Positions 27,388 to 37,776 of a DNA stretch of 64,000 nt are shown piece after piece; the stretch's first letter is position 1, and each line of letters opens with the position of its first letter. A model generated the notes under the pieces. It searched no databases. It was not told the DNA's origin and was given only the letters and a program-made list of their open reading frames with translations. The translations under genes and the position numbers were made by a program. The DNA lies in assembly GCF_026151205.1 (NCBI RefSeq), contig NW_026971773.1, positions 124,001-188,000 of the forward strand, in the 5' to 3' direction. This DNA is from Bolinopsis microptera (lineage: Eukaryota > Ctenophora > Tentaculata > Lobata > Bolinopsidae).

Positions 27388-29382
27388 TGTGTTACCTTTG
27401 CACCGAGTTTTAGTCAATTTGTTGCTCGGTAAAAAAATGAAGGGATTAGTCATTACGCATTAGTAGCACAGAAATTATTAATGCAAGTATATTATGTAGT
27501 ATTAATATTAATATAATAGCATTTGAAATATGCTAAAACCCTAACCCTAACTTGATGTCATTTGATCGAAACAGTTGTTGGCCGATAACTCGCCAGTAGG
27601 GTGATTCGGAATCAGCGTTAAAAATACATCGATCCAAGCTGGTTTCAACTGTCGGCAGCCTTTTTAGAAAGATCTCGAAGTTCGAGTATAAAGTGAAAAA
27701 ATTGTGCAAAAATTGATTATGTAATATGTGAACGAGCCCTAACGGCCTAACCCCATAGATTTAATAAATATTAAATAAATAAACAGTTAATGGCAGGGTT
27801 GCGTATCTTAAACAATAATCTCAGAATGTGTGTTTTCTGTGTGTTTTCTGTGTGTGTGTGTAATTTCCGAGCAGCTTAATCAAGAAAACGGGGCTGTTTT
27901 TTTTCGGTATAGTGCCGACTAAACTTTAACTATGAGGAAGCCAAATGGTAAAGGTTTTTTAAATCGGCCGGTGGTAAGTGGTTTAATTGATGGTTTTGTA
28001 CCACAAATGTTTCCTAAAATGGCTTGAGCAGAATGGTAAGAGTTACGGATCTCACTCACTCTTTCCCATAACTGTATATGTAGCTGCATCATAATTGGGT
28101 TTTAACCCAATTATGATGCAGCTACATATACAGGTTAATTTCTAAAACGATTTAAATAAAAATGGAAAGCGGTTCAAGACGGGAGGGATGAGGTGTAATA
28201 GTCGGTGTTCGGACCTTATGATCATGGAATGTGGTGCCTAATAATGACTTAATTATCCACGAGAAAGAACTGATTATGAGATTATTGTTAAAGATACTAT
28301 TGGATACGTGAGGGCACTCCGAATAGAATTGCTCACCTAATGCGGGTTTCAACTCAGCGGGTAATTACTCCTACCCTTTTTAACTGCGGCAGTGAAATCC
28401 CGGCCGAAAGCCGGGTTACACTAGTATAAGTATATATACTCAGCTCATAAGATTCTTTAAATAGTTTGACTATTGCCTATTACCCATATAGTTTGTAGTC
28501 ACAAAGGATTACCATCCTCATAAGCACAAGACAGCATCACATGATGAAATGCCATTATTAAAACCTAGGGAGCGAATAACGATATTTTAACTTAAGGTTA
28601 ATGATAGTTATTACATTATTATTATATTGTTGGTGGAGCTAGATGCAGTCTTAGTCCGCCTCTTCTCTCAAGTGTAACAAGGATTAGTCAACTAGTTGAG
28701 TGGTGAACTGCTATCTAGCGCTAGTGCTACATTAATAATATTGATACGTTTGAACTGCTATCTAGTGCTAGTGCTACATTAATAATACACGTGATGCCCA
28801 TATAAGGAGTGATACGTTTGATCGCAAAACGTGCTACTCAGCAAGAGTACTATCCTTATTTCGATCTAAAATAGCCTGTTATTTTTGTTTAAATTTGAGT
28901 CTGGCCTCTATTATACTGTCTTGATGGTGCGGGTAGAATTTCAACTAGATTAAAATCCGCTTTTACCATATAATAATATAGTTTCTATTCTCGCACAAGA
29001 TACAATTACATCTCTTTTGTCGGAAAACTCATTATTCTCGGATAAATTTTCACATTTTATCCAATACAAAAGACTTATTTAAAAATAATAACTTGAGAAA
29101 ATGTAGACAGACTTGTTAGGTCCCACTAAACTTGACACACGCTGCAACCCCTTTTGAACGGGAACTGTTACCGACATTAATACCGTTTTATTTGTATGCC
29201 ATTGCTCCTTCATAAACATTAGCGTTAGATAGCGCCATCTAGCGTTAGATAGCACTATATAGTGTTATATAGATAGCGCTATATATCTGATTTCAACTAT
29301 CAGTAAAGAACTGGGGAGATGAGGGTCTTAACTATTAAGTGGCTAAAATTTGGCTTATTACGTAATATTATTATTATGTGAA
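27388..29382. other. Intergenic AT-rich DNA
   Basis: No gene recognised. It contains a CCCTAACCCTAAC motif near 27538 (only two units), a 62-bp perfect palindrome at 28072-28133, and a direct repeat of about 37 bp (GCTAGTGCTACATTAATAAT) at 28704-28740 and 28751-28787. Short palindromic TAGCGCTA-type motifs lie near 29220-29285. Confidence 0.5.
28072..28133. repeat. Perfect 62-bp palindrome
   Basis: Two perfectly complementary 30-bp arms around TT. The left arm starts CTGTATATGTAGCTGC and the right arm ends GCAGCTACATATACAG. With almost no loop it could extrude as a cruciform, and a transcript would fold into a tight hairpin. No flanking tandem array is seen. Confidence 0.95.
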
Positions 29383-29570
29383 GCAACTGTAACCACGGTA
29401 ACCATGAAATCAGGAGCAGCAGCAACTGTAACCACGGTAACCATGAAATCAGGAGCAGCAGCAACTGTAACCACGGTAACCATGAAATCAGGAGCAGCAG
29501 CAACTGTAACCTCGGTAACCATGAAATCAGGAGCAGCAGCAACTGTAACCACGGTAACCATGAAATCCTC
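29383..29570. repeat. 36-bp tandem repeat, about 5 copies
   Basis: The unit contains AACTGTAACCACGGTAACCA, a variant of the GTAACCATGGTAAC palindrome, and is nearly invariant. Both strands are open (plus-strand TVTTVTMKSGAAA repeats, minus-strand DFMVTVVTVAAAP repeats). It might be an exon, but no flanking domain supports that. Confidence 0.8.
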
Positions 29571-29659
29571 TTCCACTGGTCCATCTCCACACTCCAACTC
29601 TTGTACTAAACAGGATTACCTAGGAGCAGGTAGTTATCACATACCTGGTAATTAGTACT

Positions 29660-30377
29660 AGTGACTAGTAGGCAAGTAGTAAGCAGTATCTCAACATCTA
29701 TTAGTAGTAACAAGTAGCTAGTATCGTTGTTGCTGCCTGACATCTGCCTTGTAGTAGAATTTATTCTGTGTAGCAATCAAATTTCAACTCTGTTAAATTT
29801 CAATGTAAAAGGTTTTTAATTGATAATACACCCAATTGACTAATACACATTTACAAGGCGGTTTCTTTAAGAGTAGTAGTGAAACAAAAACATTTGTAAA
29901 TTCAAAAATTCATAACACATAAATTACATAAATTACAAACATTAAAACAACTACACATATTAACAAAGCCATTGGAAAAACGGCTAAAATCCCTAAAAAT
30001 ATAAATTACGTAATTTTAAATTAAAACATTTGTATCAAACGAAAATAAATGTCTGTTGGGGATAAAATTATAGTTGTTAGCTTGAAGGTGACTGAGTGGC
30101 TAGTGCTGTTAGGTAGTTGCCAGGTAACAGCTAGTGTTGTTAGGTAGTTGCCAGGTAACGGCTAGTGCTGTTAGGTAGTTGCCAGGTAACGGCTAGTGTT
30201 GTTGTTGATTGAGCGTGCTTGAATGATAATCTCAGCCTACTCAGAGTGAATCATGATAATGTGCGGCGTGAGGACGGGAAAACACTCCCATACATTTAAA
30301 CAAACTTTTAACAAAATTAAAACAATTAACAATAAATTTCCTCTTCAAAATCAGAATGTAGCTTGTGTGGATGTTCC
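29660..30377. other. Downstream of STX17
   Basis: AT-rich. At 30108-30200 there are three units of a repeat of about 34 bp containing TTAGGTAGTTGCCAGGTAAC. No gene is recognised. Confidence 0.5.
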
Positions 30378-33300
30378 CTATTTCTTATATTTCTCTGAGA
30401 ACCTTATCTCACTCTCTGCAAACTGTTGAAATTCACCGCTATCATCAGTTAGATACTCCTCCTGGTTACCATGGTAACCACATTCCTCCTCATTCTCATA
30501 CGCTCCTATAGTCGGGGCAATCAGCATTCCCGGCACCTGGACATTATCATCAGATTTAATTAACTAAATTAAATTTAAAATCTATTACTAATTATATCAG
30601 TTGCTGTATCTGGTTTGCCGTGGTATGACGTATGTTGATAAAACTGGTTACTATGGAGATAAAATTTGTGACTATGGTAATACCGCTGGTTACTATGGTA
30701 ATACCGCTGGTTACTATGGTAATACCGCTGGTTACTATAGTGATGAGAATTTTACCTGCTCCTCCTCAACCCGTTCGTTGACTTTTCTCCGCAAGTATTT
30801 GGCAGACTTGTAGCCGACAAATGTTCCCAGAGCAGCTGTCACTACTCCAGCAACCTTGAAACCCACCAGCATGCCAATAGGACCACCCACCACACAACCC
30901 ACTACAGCCCCAGCCACAGGAACCCCGGCAAACTTAGCCCTCCGAGCCTTTATAATCTCCAACAGTCCGAGAGTAGTCCGTTCTTTAGCAATCTCCACGT
31001 TTAGTTCCAGCGTGTCCACCTCTTCTCCTTGTGTCTTTACTAACTTAGATAAACTTGCCATTATCTCTGCAACGTCCTGATTAAGGTACTTTTAATTATC
31101 ATTCAGCGTTGTTAGGTAACAGTCAATTGCTAGGTAACAGTCAGTTGCTAGGTAACGGTTAGTTGACAGGTGGTTGCTAGGTAACAGTCAGTTGCTAGGT
31201 AACGGTTAGTTGACAGATGGTTGCTAGGTAACGGTTAGTTGACAGGTGGTTGCTAGGTAACGGTTAGTTGCCAGGTGGTTGCTAGGTAACGGTTAGATGC
31301 TAGGTAACGGTTAGATGCTAGGTAACGGTTAGTTGCTAGGTAACGGTTAGTTGACAGGTGGTTGCTAGGTAACGGTTAGATGCTAGGTAACGGTTAGATG
31401 CTAGGTAACGGTTAGTTGCTAGGTAACGGTTAGTTGACAGGTGGTTGCTAGGTAACGGTTAGATGCTAGGTAACGGTTAGTTGCTAGGTAACGGTTAGTT
31501 GACAGGTGGTTGCTAGGTAACGGTTAGTTGCTAGGTAACGGTTAGTTGACAGGTGGTTGCTAGGTTACAGTTAGTTGCTAGGTAACAGTTAGTTGACAAG
31601 TAGTTGCTAGGTAACGGTTAGTGGCCACTGGCCAGGTGGTTGCTAGGTAACGGTTAGTTGACAGGTGGTTGCTAGGTAACGGTTAGTTGCTAGGTAACGG
31701 CTAGTTGACAGGTGGTTGCTAGGTAACGGTTAGTTGCTAGGTAACGGCTAGTTGACAGGTGGTTGCTAGGTAACGGTTAGTTGATAGGTGGTGGCTAGGT
31801 AACGGTTAGTTGACAGGTGGTTGCTAAGTAACAGTCAGTTGCTCTGAATGCTCAGTGATGGTCAGTTGCTAGGTAACGGTCAGTTGCTAGGTAACGGATA
31901 GTTCACAGGTGGTTGCTAGGTAACGGTTAGTTGCCAGGTAGCGGTTTTATTGTTCTAACCTGGATATCATGTTGCAGCTGGTTCCAACTCTGTGCAGTAG
32001 CCTCTAACTGTTCCAGGTCATCCTCACTACTCTTAGTTTCTTGTAGAGACATCAACTCAGGGTGTTCCTCACCTAATAGGTTACCATGGTTACCATGGTT
32101 ACCACTGTTACCATGGTTACCATTGTTACCATGGTTACCACTGTTACCATGGTTACCACTGTTACCATGGTTACCACTGTTACCATGGTTACCACTGTTA
32201 CCATGGTTACCACTGTTACCATGGTTACCACTGTTACCATGGTTACCATGGTTACCACTGTTGCCATGGTCACAGAAACGTGCAGTGTGTAGTACTTGGA
32301 TTTAAAAAAGATGCTCTCAAGCCTAGTACTCACCTGTTTGAGAAGAGTGTGGTAAGTTGGAGACGTCTTGAGAGATGTGATCTTCATACTGATTGCTAGG
32401 TAACTGTGATATGTGTAGAGTGGAGACAGATTGTGTGTCTAGGTCCGACTGATCTATCTTATCCAGATCATCGTCTAACTAAAATAGTTCGAGTGTTACT
32501 ATGGTTACAGAGTGGTAGTAGTTCCTTCAAATAATAAAGTAACACCACGTGATCTAACACCACGTGACAGAGCTATTACCTGAACAAACTTGACAATTCC
32601 GTCGTAAGCTGACTGTCTGAGCGGGTCGGCTGTTGATTTAAACTTGTCCAGATCAGAGTAAAAAACTTTGTTCTCCAACTTATCTAGCTCCTTAAGACAG
32701 TTCTTCAAGTTCCTGGGAGAGTTACCGTTACCTAGCAACTGGGAGAGTTACCGTTACCTTAGTAAAGTAGGGGGGGGGGGGGGAGTGATGTAATGAGGAT
32801 CACGTGACACCACTCCCCTCCCACCTAGAATGATGTTATAAGGGTCGGGTTGGAGACACCACTTCCCTCCCACCTCCCTCCTTCTGATGTGGGACCAGGG
32901 GCTATTAATAATAGTCAAATAATATTCGAATTATGTTTTAATTTGCAGAAATATTATGGTAACTTTAGCTACACTATAGTATGGTTACTTTAGTTACACT
33001 ATATTATGGTTACTTTAGTTACACTATAGTATGGTTACTTTAGCTACACTATAGTATGGTTACTTTAGCTACACTATAGTATGGTTACTTTAGTTACACT
33101 ATAGTATGGTTACTTTAGTTACACTATAGTATGGTTACTTTAGCTACACTATAGTATGGTTACTTTAGTTACACTATATTATGGTTACTTTAGTTACACT
33201 ATAGTATGGTTACTTTAGCTACACTATAGTATGGTTACTTTAGCTACACTATAGTATGGTTACTTTAGTTACACTATAGTATGGTTACTTTAGTTACACT

Positions 33301-33806
33301 ATAGTATGGTTACTTTAGCTACACTATAGTATGGTTACTTTAGCTACACTATAGTATGGTTACTTTAGCTACACTATAGTATGGTTACTTTAGTTACACT
33401 ATAGTATGGTTACTTTAGCTACACTATAGTATGGTTACTTTAGTTACACTATAGTATGGTTACTTTAGTTACACTATAGTATGGTTACTTTAGCTACACT
33501 ATAGTATGGTTACTTTAGCTACACTATAGTATGGTTACTTTAGCTACACTATAGTATGGTTACTTTAGTTACACTATAGTATGGTTACTTTAGTTACACT
33601 ATAGTATGGTTACTTTAGTTACACTATAGTATGGTTACTTGAGTTACACTATAGTATAGTTACTTAAGTTAACTTACTTAAAAGTTCTGGAGGCAGCTCT
33701 CTGTTCTCTGTTGAGAGCCCGAATGTTAGCTTGTTGTTTAGCTGACTTGATGATCTCAACATGTTGTTCTAGTTGTGTGCACAGTTGAGGAAGTGATGTT
33801 TTAAAC
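30378..33806 (-). CDS. STX17: Syntaxin-17, six exons seen (5' exon not placed)
   Basis: Autophagosomal/ER Qa-type SNARE. Exons on the minus strand: 33678-33806, 32580-32712, 32334-32478, 31960-32294, 30756-31076 and 30378-30536; GT-AG junctions and phases agree. The first exon listed enters in phase 2, so at least one coding exon lies upstream. An N-terminal helical region is followed by a linker, then a SNARE-like helix (QLQHDIQDVAEIMASLSKL, VKTQGEEVDTLELNVE). Next comes the STX17 hallmark, a double transmembrane hairpin rich in glycine (GVPVAGAVVGCVVGGPIGML then GFKVAGVVTAALGTFVG), and a basic/acidic tail. Human STX17 has the same GGPIG...GFKVAG hairpin. The linker exon 31960-32294 contains an 18-bp repeat coding for (GNSGNH)n, and the last exon has GYHGNQ from the same DNA motif. 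Confidence 0.9.
31100..31945. repeat. Minisatellite in STX17 intron
   Basis: About 30 irregular units built from GTTGCTAGGTAACGGTTAG, with GTTGACAGGTG alternating. It fills most of the intron between exons 31960-32294 and 30756-31076. The core GTTGCTAGGTAAC is a half-palindrome of the GTTAC...GTAAC type. Confidence 0.93.
32079..32272. repeat. 18-bp repeat inside an STX17 exon
   Basis: About nine to ten units of GTTACCATGGTTACCACT, with one GTTACCATT variant and a few 9-bp half units, all multiples of 9 bp. On the minus strand it codes GNSGNH in frame with the STX17 linker. It is stop-free in at least five frames, which explains the WLPWLPLLP and VTMVTTVTM shadow ORFs. Confidence 0.92.
32940..33660. 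repeat. 25-bp minisatellite in STX17 intron
   Basis: About 28 copies of a 25-bp unit, ATGGTTACTTTAG(C/T)TACAC plus TATAGT, differing mainly at one C/T. It runs to within about 20 bp of the donor site of exon 33678-33806. A run of G occurs just before it at about 32769-32784. Confidence 0.95.
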
Positions 33807-35609
33807 CTGCGCGAGAGTTACCGTTACCTAGCAACTGGGAGAGTTATCAGTAACTATTATATATTATTATAACTGCCATTACCTAATATTCTTGGTTCAG
33901 TGGACTGGAATAGTCCCTCCTAAGTCGATCCATAGTTAAATATAGTGTTCATCTTGTAGCCTTAGCAGATGCAAAATTATTTGTATCTTACATTCACGAT
34001 GCTTTGACTGGTCAATCATACAGCACCATCGAGCCCTTTATTTGATAAGATAAGATTCCTGAAGAGTTGACAGCATACTGCATGGCACAACCCTATTTGC
34101 TTCCTTCCCCCCCCCCCCCCCCCCCCCCCCATTTCCTGAATGTAAATGCAAAGTAAGATCCGTTTCAATCATAACCATGGCCACCTATTGACGTAACGAC
34201 TTCAGAGAGGGAGGGGGCCAAATCCAATTGAACGTTAATTTGTTGTAAGAGGGTCTTATCGGTGTTCGGCTTTCGAAATCACGTATTTTCTATTTGGAGC
34301 GACATTTGTTTCAGGTACTTACAGCTTATTATAACTTCATCCATTATCTAAAGTAACAACTCTTCTGACTATTAAGGTCAATTTGTGGACTTTTAGTTTG
34401 GAGGTTTCATAGATTAGAGAAGTTAGACTTGTGAGATGACAGGTAGTGTAGCTTAATAGTGGTTGCCATGACAACTACAACTAGTTATGCTGTCACCTGT
34501 TAAGAGTGTGTTGCACGCTCTTTATTGAAACTTTACCATCGTCCAGAGGCATCTCATTGTAACCTAGCAACTAGCCGTTACCTAGTAACACCAAGTGTAA
34601 CACCTACTGTAACGCTATCAGTGTTACAAGGTTACTTTAACTGTCACACTGTATTTGCTGGGTCATATCATACTACCTGTAAGCAAAACAAATATTTAAC
34701 AAATCCATTACCATGGTTACTCGAACGTTTAAGGTATATTCCACTCATTGAATAACTGTTTATTAGTTTATTAGTTAATGAGTATCACATTCACAAGAAC
34801 GAAGAATAGATTCTGTAGATTTTAAAATTAAAGTCTTAAAGTTATCATCATTTAAAATCAACAATTTAACATTCATAACATCTTAATTACAATGAACAAA
34901 TCCACAGATTAACTGATCAATAAAACACTGCTGTTACCTATCCAACCGGGTAGTTGCTAGGTAACCGGGTAGTTGCTAGGTAACCTATCCAAAACAACAA
35001 ATAAACAACTTCAGTCAGATCTAACTGCATCGTAATGAGATATGACGATGTGCTCATAGCTTCATAGTACCGTCTAAACCATAGTAACCATAGTAACAAT
35101 AGTAACCATAGTAACCATAGTAACGCGTCTAAAGCTAACATTGCATATCACCTCCTTTTGGAGATCAACTTTTAATAAACACATACTATCTAAAAAAGTA
35201 CAGTTAAACTCTGAGACACATGCTTTATAATTCAATTTTGAAATGGAAATATTCCGAATTAACTATCAGCGACATACCCTTTGCATACAACACTTCAAGA
35301 GGCAATCAAATTAGCACCCTGACAAATACAGTTTACCACCAGAATGTTAACCATTAACCGACCAGTTAGTTGCTAGGTAACCAGTTAGTTGCTAGGTAAC
35401 CAGTTAGTTGCTAGGTAACCTTTTACATAGATATCCCGTCACACTCCAGATCATGCGGTCCAGCCGACCTAAAAGCCGATCTATTCTTCAAGATAGTTCA
35501 AAAGGTGTTTTGATAATAATAGCTTTTGTTTGGTTCAATTTCTGTTAGACTGATCACCGAACTTAGTTTCAACAATCAACATGTTGCTAAGTAACGGCTA
35601 GTTGCTGAT
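33807..35609. other. Between STX17 and TRAPPC5
   Basis: Probably holds the 5' exon and promoter of STX17. One weak candidate is an ATG at 34344 (MDEVIIS before a GTAAGT donor), but its phase does not fit the next exon, so I do not call it. Other content: a poly-C run at 34109-34130, GTTGCTAGGTAACC repeats at 34950-34985 and 35365-35420, and GTTACTATGGTTAC units near 35080-35125. Confidence 0.4.
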
Positions 35610-36546
35610 TCACATGTTTTTCTTTTCTTGCTGCATAACAGAATCCTCAAACTTGATGAGCAGAGTGCTACCCTTGTGCCAATGAGCGGTGACTTTACAA
35701 GGGAAGCCAGTGTGATTTAACAGCGACTCCACTATCCCTCCCATGAAGGCAGCGCAGTTTAAAGAGCTCTTATCTTTAGGGACTGAAATAAACCTGTTTA
35801 CTAAAGGCTCGTTCTCTATTATCAGGTACGTTTTCTCATCATCATCAGCTCGCTCTAACTTGTCAGCTTCTTTCCCAAACAGAGACTTCCAAACTGTTCC
35901 TTTTACAAAGAGGAGCGTGTTAATCAGCTTGTTCTCTCGCTTCGGACTGAAACGTGAGTAAGTGTAGGGTTACATTTCACAGATACTTTTAACAAATTTA
36001 TAGGTACCAAAATAGCATAACTTGTATATCATTAACAAGAACGTGAGGGTAAGTATCATGTGTCTTTTAGTTATCACGAAGAAAAGACTGGTTACTATGG
36101 TTACACTGGTTACTATGGTTACACTGGGTGCTATGGTTACACTGGGTACTATGGTTACACTGGGTGCTATGAATATTGCACTGGGTACTATAGTTATGAT
36201 AGTTACACTGGGTGCTATGAATATTGCACTGGGTACTATAGTTATTATGGTTACACTGGGTGCTATGAATATTGCACTGGGTACTATAGTTATGATGGTT
36301 ACACTAGAATAAGACTTACTTCTTCTCCCTGTAGTTAAGTATCTCGACCAAATGAAAACCGACGTCATTCCCAATTTTAGCTAGCTTGTTCTGCAGGTCG
36401 GGAATGGTCATGACTCTGTTTGTACAGTACTGCACATACTCGGAGAACAAGAAGGCGAAGCAACTGAGACTCACATCTGATTTACCCCTGCTGAGGGGCC
36501 TGTCTAGGATCTGGATATTCTTGTTTTTACCACTTCTTGAATCCAT
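35610..36546 (-). CDS. TRAPPC5: TRAPPC5 (Trs31/Bet3 family), two exons, 187 aa
   Basis: Core subunit of the TRAPP complexes that act as Rab1/Rab11 exchange factors and tethers at the Golgi. Exons 36320-36546 and 35610-35946 join in phase 2 to give 187 aa (human 188). Visible blocks: the N-terminal LSRGKSDVSLSCFAFLFSE, then LLFVKGTVWKSLFGKEADKL, NEPLVNRFISVPKDKSSLNC and KVTAHWHKGSTLLIKFEDSV. The start at 36546 (MDSRSGKNKN) is chosen because upstream codons do not align with the family. The single intron is filled with a GTTAC-type repeat array. Confidence 0.96.
36085..36305. repeat. Tandem repeat in TRAPPC5 intron
   Basis: Starts with simple GGTTACACTGGTTACTAT units, then a higher-order unit of about 60 bp (containing TGCTATGAATATTGCACTGG) repeated three times. 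It is stop-free in several frames, giving GYYGYTGCYEYCTGYYSY shadow ORFs. Confidence 0.9.
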
Positions 36547-37776
36547 TGCTTTATGTGTAGTTGAAAGGTTAGATCTTATTAAGACTTTCATTTCAAGAAT
36601 TAAGTACCGCATTCACGATAGACAGCATAAACAATGTAGAAACAATCGTGTCCTAAAAGCGCGTCACGCGCGTTAAATTAATGTGTGACAAATGTGCGCA
36701 GGAGTGCACTATCATACGAAAATGTCACAGCGCCCTACGAATAATGATTTATTTCTGCTTCTCTCAAAAACTCATTTTGTTCTCATAAGTTCCTGAGAGA
36801 GGTATCAGGTAGTAAACGAATGATATCTGGAGTTAAAATTAACTTAGAAACATCGAGAAACATTTTGAGAATTCATGGGGATTAAACTTGCAAAACAAAA
36901 ATTCATATTTTCCAATTTCTGTCCCATTTTCAAATATGACAATTTCTGAACAGAAATTTTACCGATTTGATGGAATTTTTGCCCAGAGACCAATTAGTCA
37001 GCTAAGTAGACTAATTAGGGACCGAAAGGAGTAGGGACGAAAATGACCCAATAAAGGGCCTAAGTTTCGAGAGTGCGTCGAGGTGGACTAGATTAAAGCC
37101 AGATTGTCGGCTATGATTTGTTGGAACAGGTCCTAACTGGGTGGTAGGACACGTGTGATCTGTGATCCATCGCAGAAACTGGGTTTCCAAGATCAGAAAT
37201 GACTTGGAAACATCTGGTTAAGAGGCAAAGTTTTCCAATATATCACAATTTTTTAAATTCTCAAGAAATGTTTGGAACATCGTTGAGCTGCACATAGAAA
37301 GAATGCTTCAATAATGCTTCCAGTATGAGGAATCGTGACATCAACCAAATCATATACAATAGTACCAAGACATATACAATAGTAACTGTATATACTATAA
37401 TTGGAGTACCAAGACGGCTCCAGTAGAACCATTGTATTTAAATAACTGAAATCTGGGAGTCGGATTAAATTGTTAAATATCTTGAAATATTATGAATAAT
37501 AAGAAATTTAATTAAAATAATTAAAAAAAGAAAAATCCATAAGTTAAAAGTCACCAAATATATAAATGCCGAGGAAATAATAAACAAGATCACGTATGCA
37601 ACAGTGTGAAGGCAAATAGTAAAAATAAAGATGTTAAATAATTCCAGTTTGTTTAAGACTGGTTAATAATTCTGTTTGAAGTACAATAGTTACACTGCAC
37701 AGCTCTTTATCCCATCTTCTAGACTAAACCTTGTTTATACTTGGTGACCAGGTAACCAGGTTACTTGGAGACCAGG
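36547..37776. other. Between TRAPPC5 and the PHD gene
   Basis: AT-rich, no exon found. It presumably contains the TRAPPC5 promoter and the 3' end of the PHD gene. The last 40 bp (37741-37776) are GGTAACCAGGTTACTTGG repeats that run into the stop codon of the PHD gene. Confidence 0.45.

Noticed and set aside
27537-27552. Telomere repeat CCCTAA
   Set aside because: Only two units within ordinary AT-rich DNA; chance or a trivial relic.
29300-29655. Protein gene over the 36-bp repeat
   Set aside because: Both strands are open only because of the repeat unit. No splice-compatible flanking exon or domain was found, so it is listed as a repeat.
31931-32387. WLPWLPLLP and VTMVTTVTM ORFs on both strands
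   Set aside because: Shadows of the 18-bp repeat in the STX17 linker exon. Only the minus-strand GNSGNH frame joins flanking exons in phase.
34334-34344. First coding exon of STX17 (MDEVIIS)
   Set aside because: A GTAAGT donor follows, but the phase does not match the incoming phase 2 of the exon at 33678-33806.
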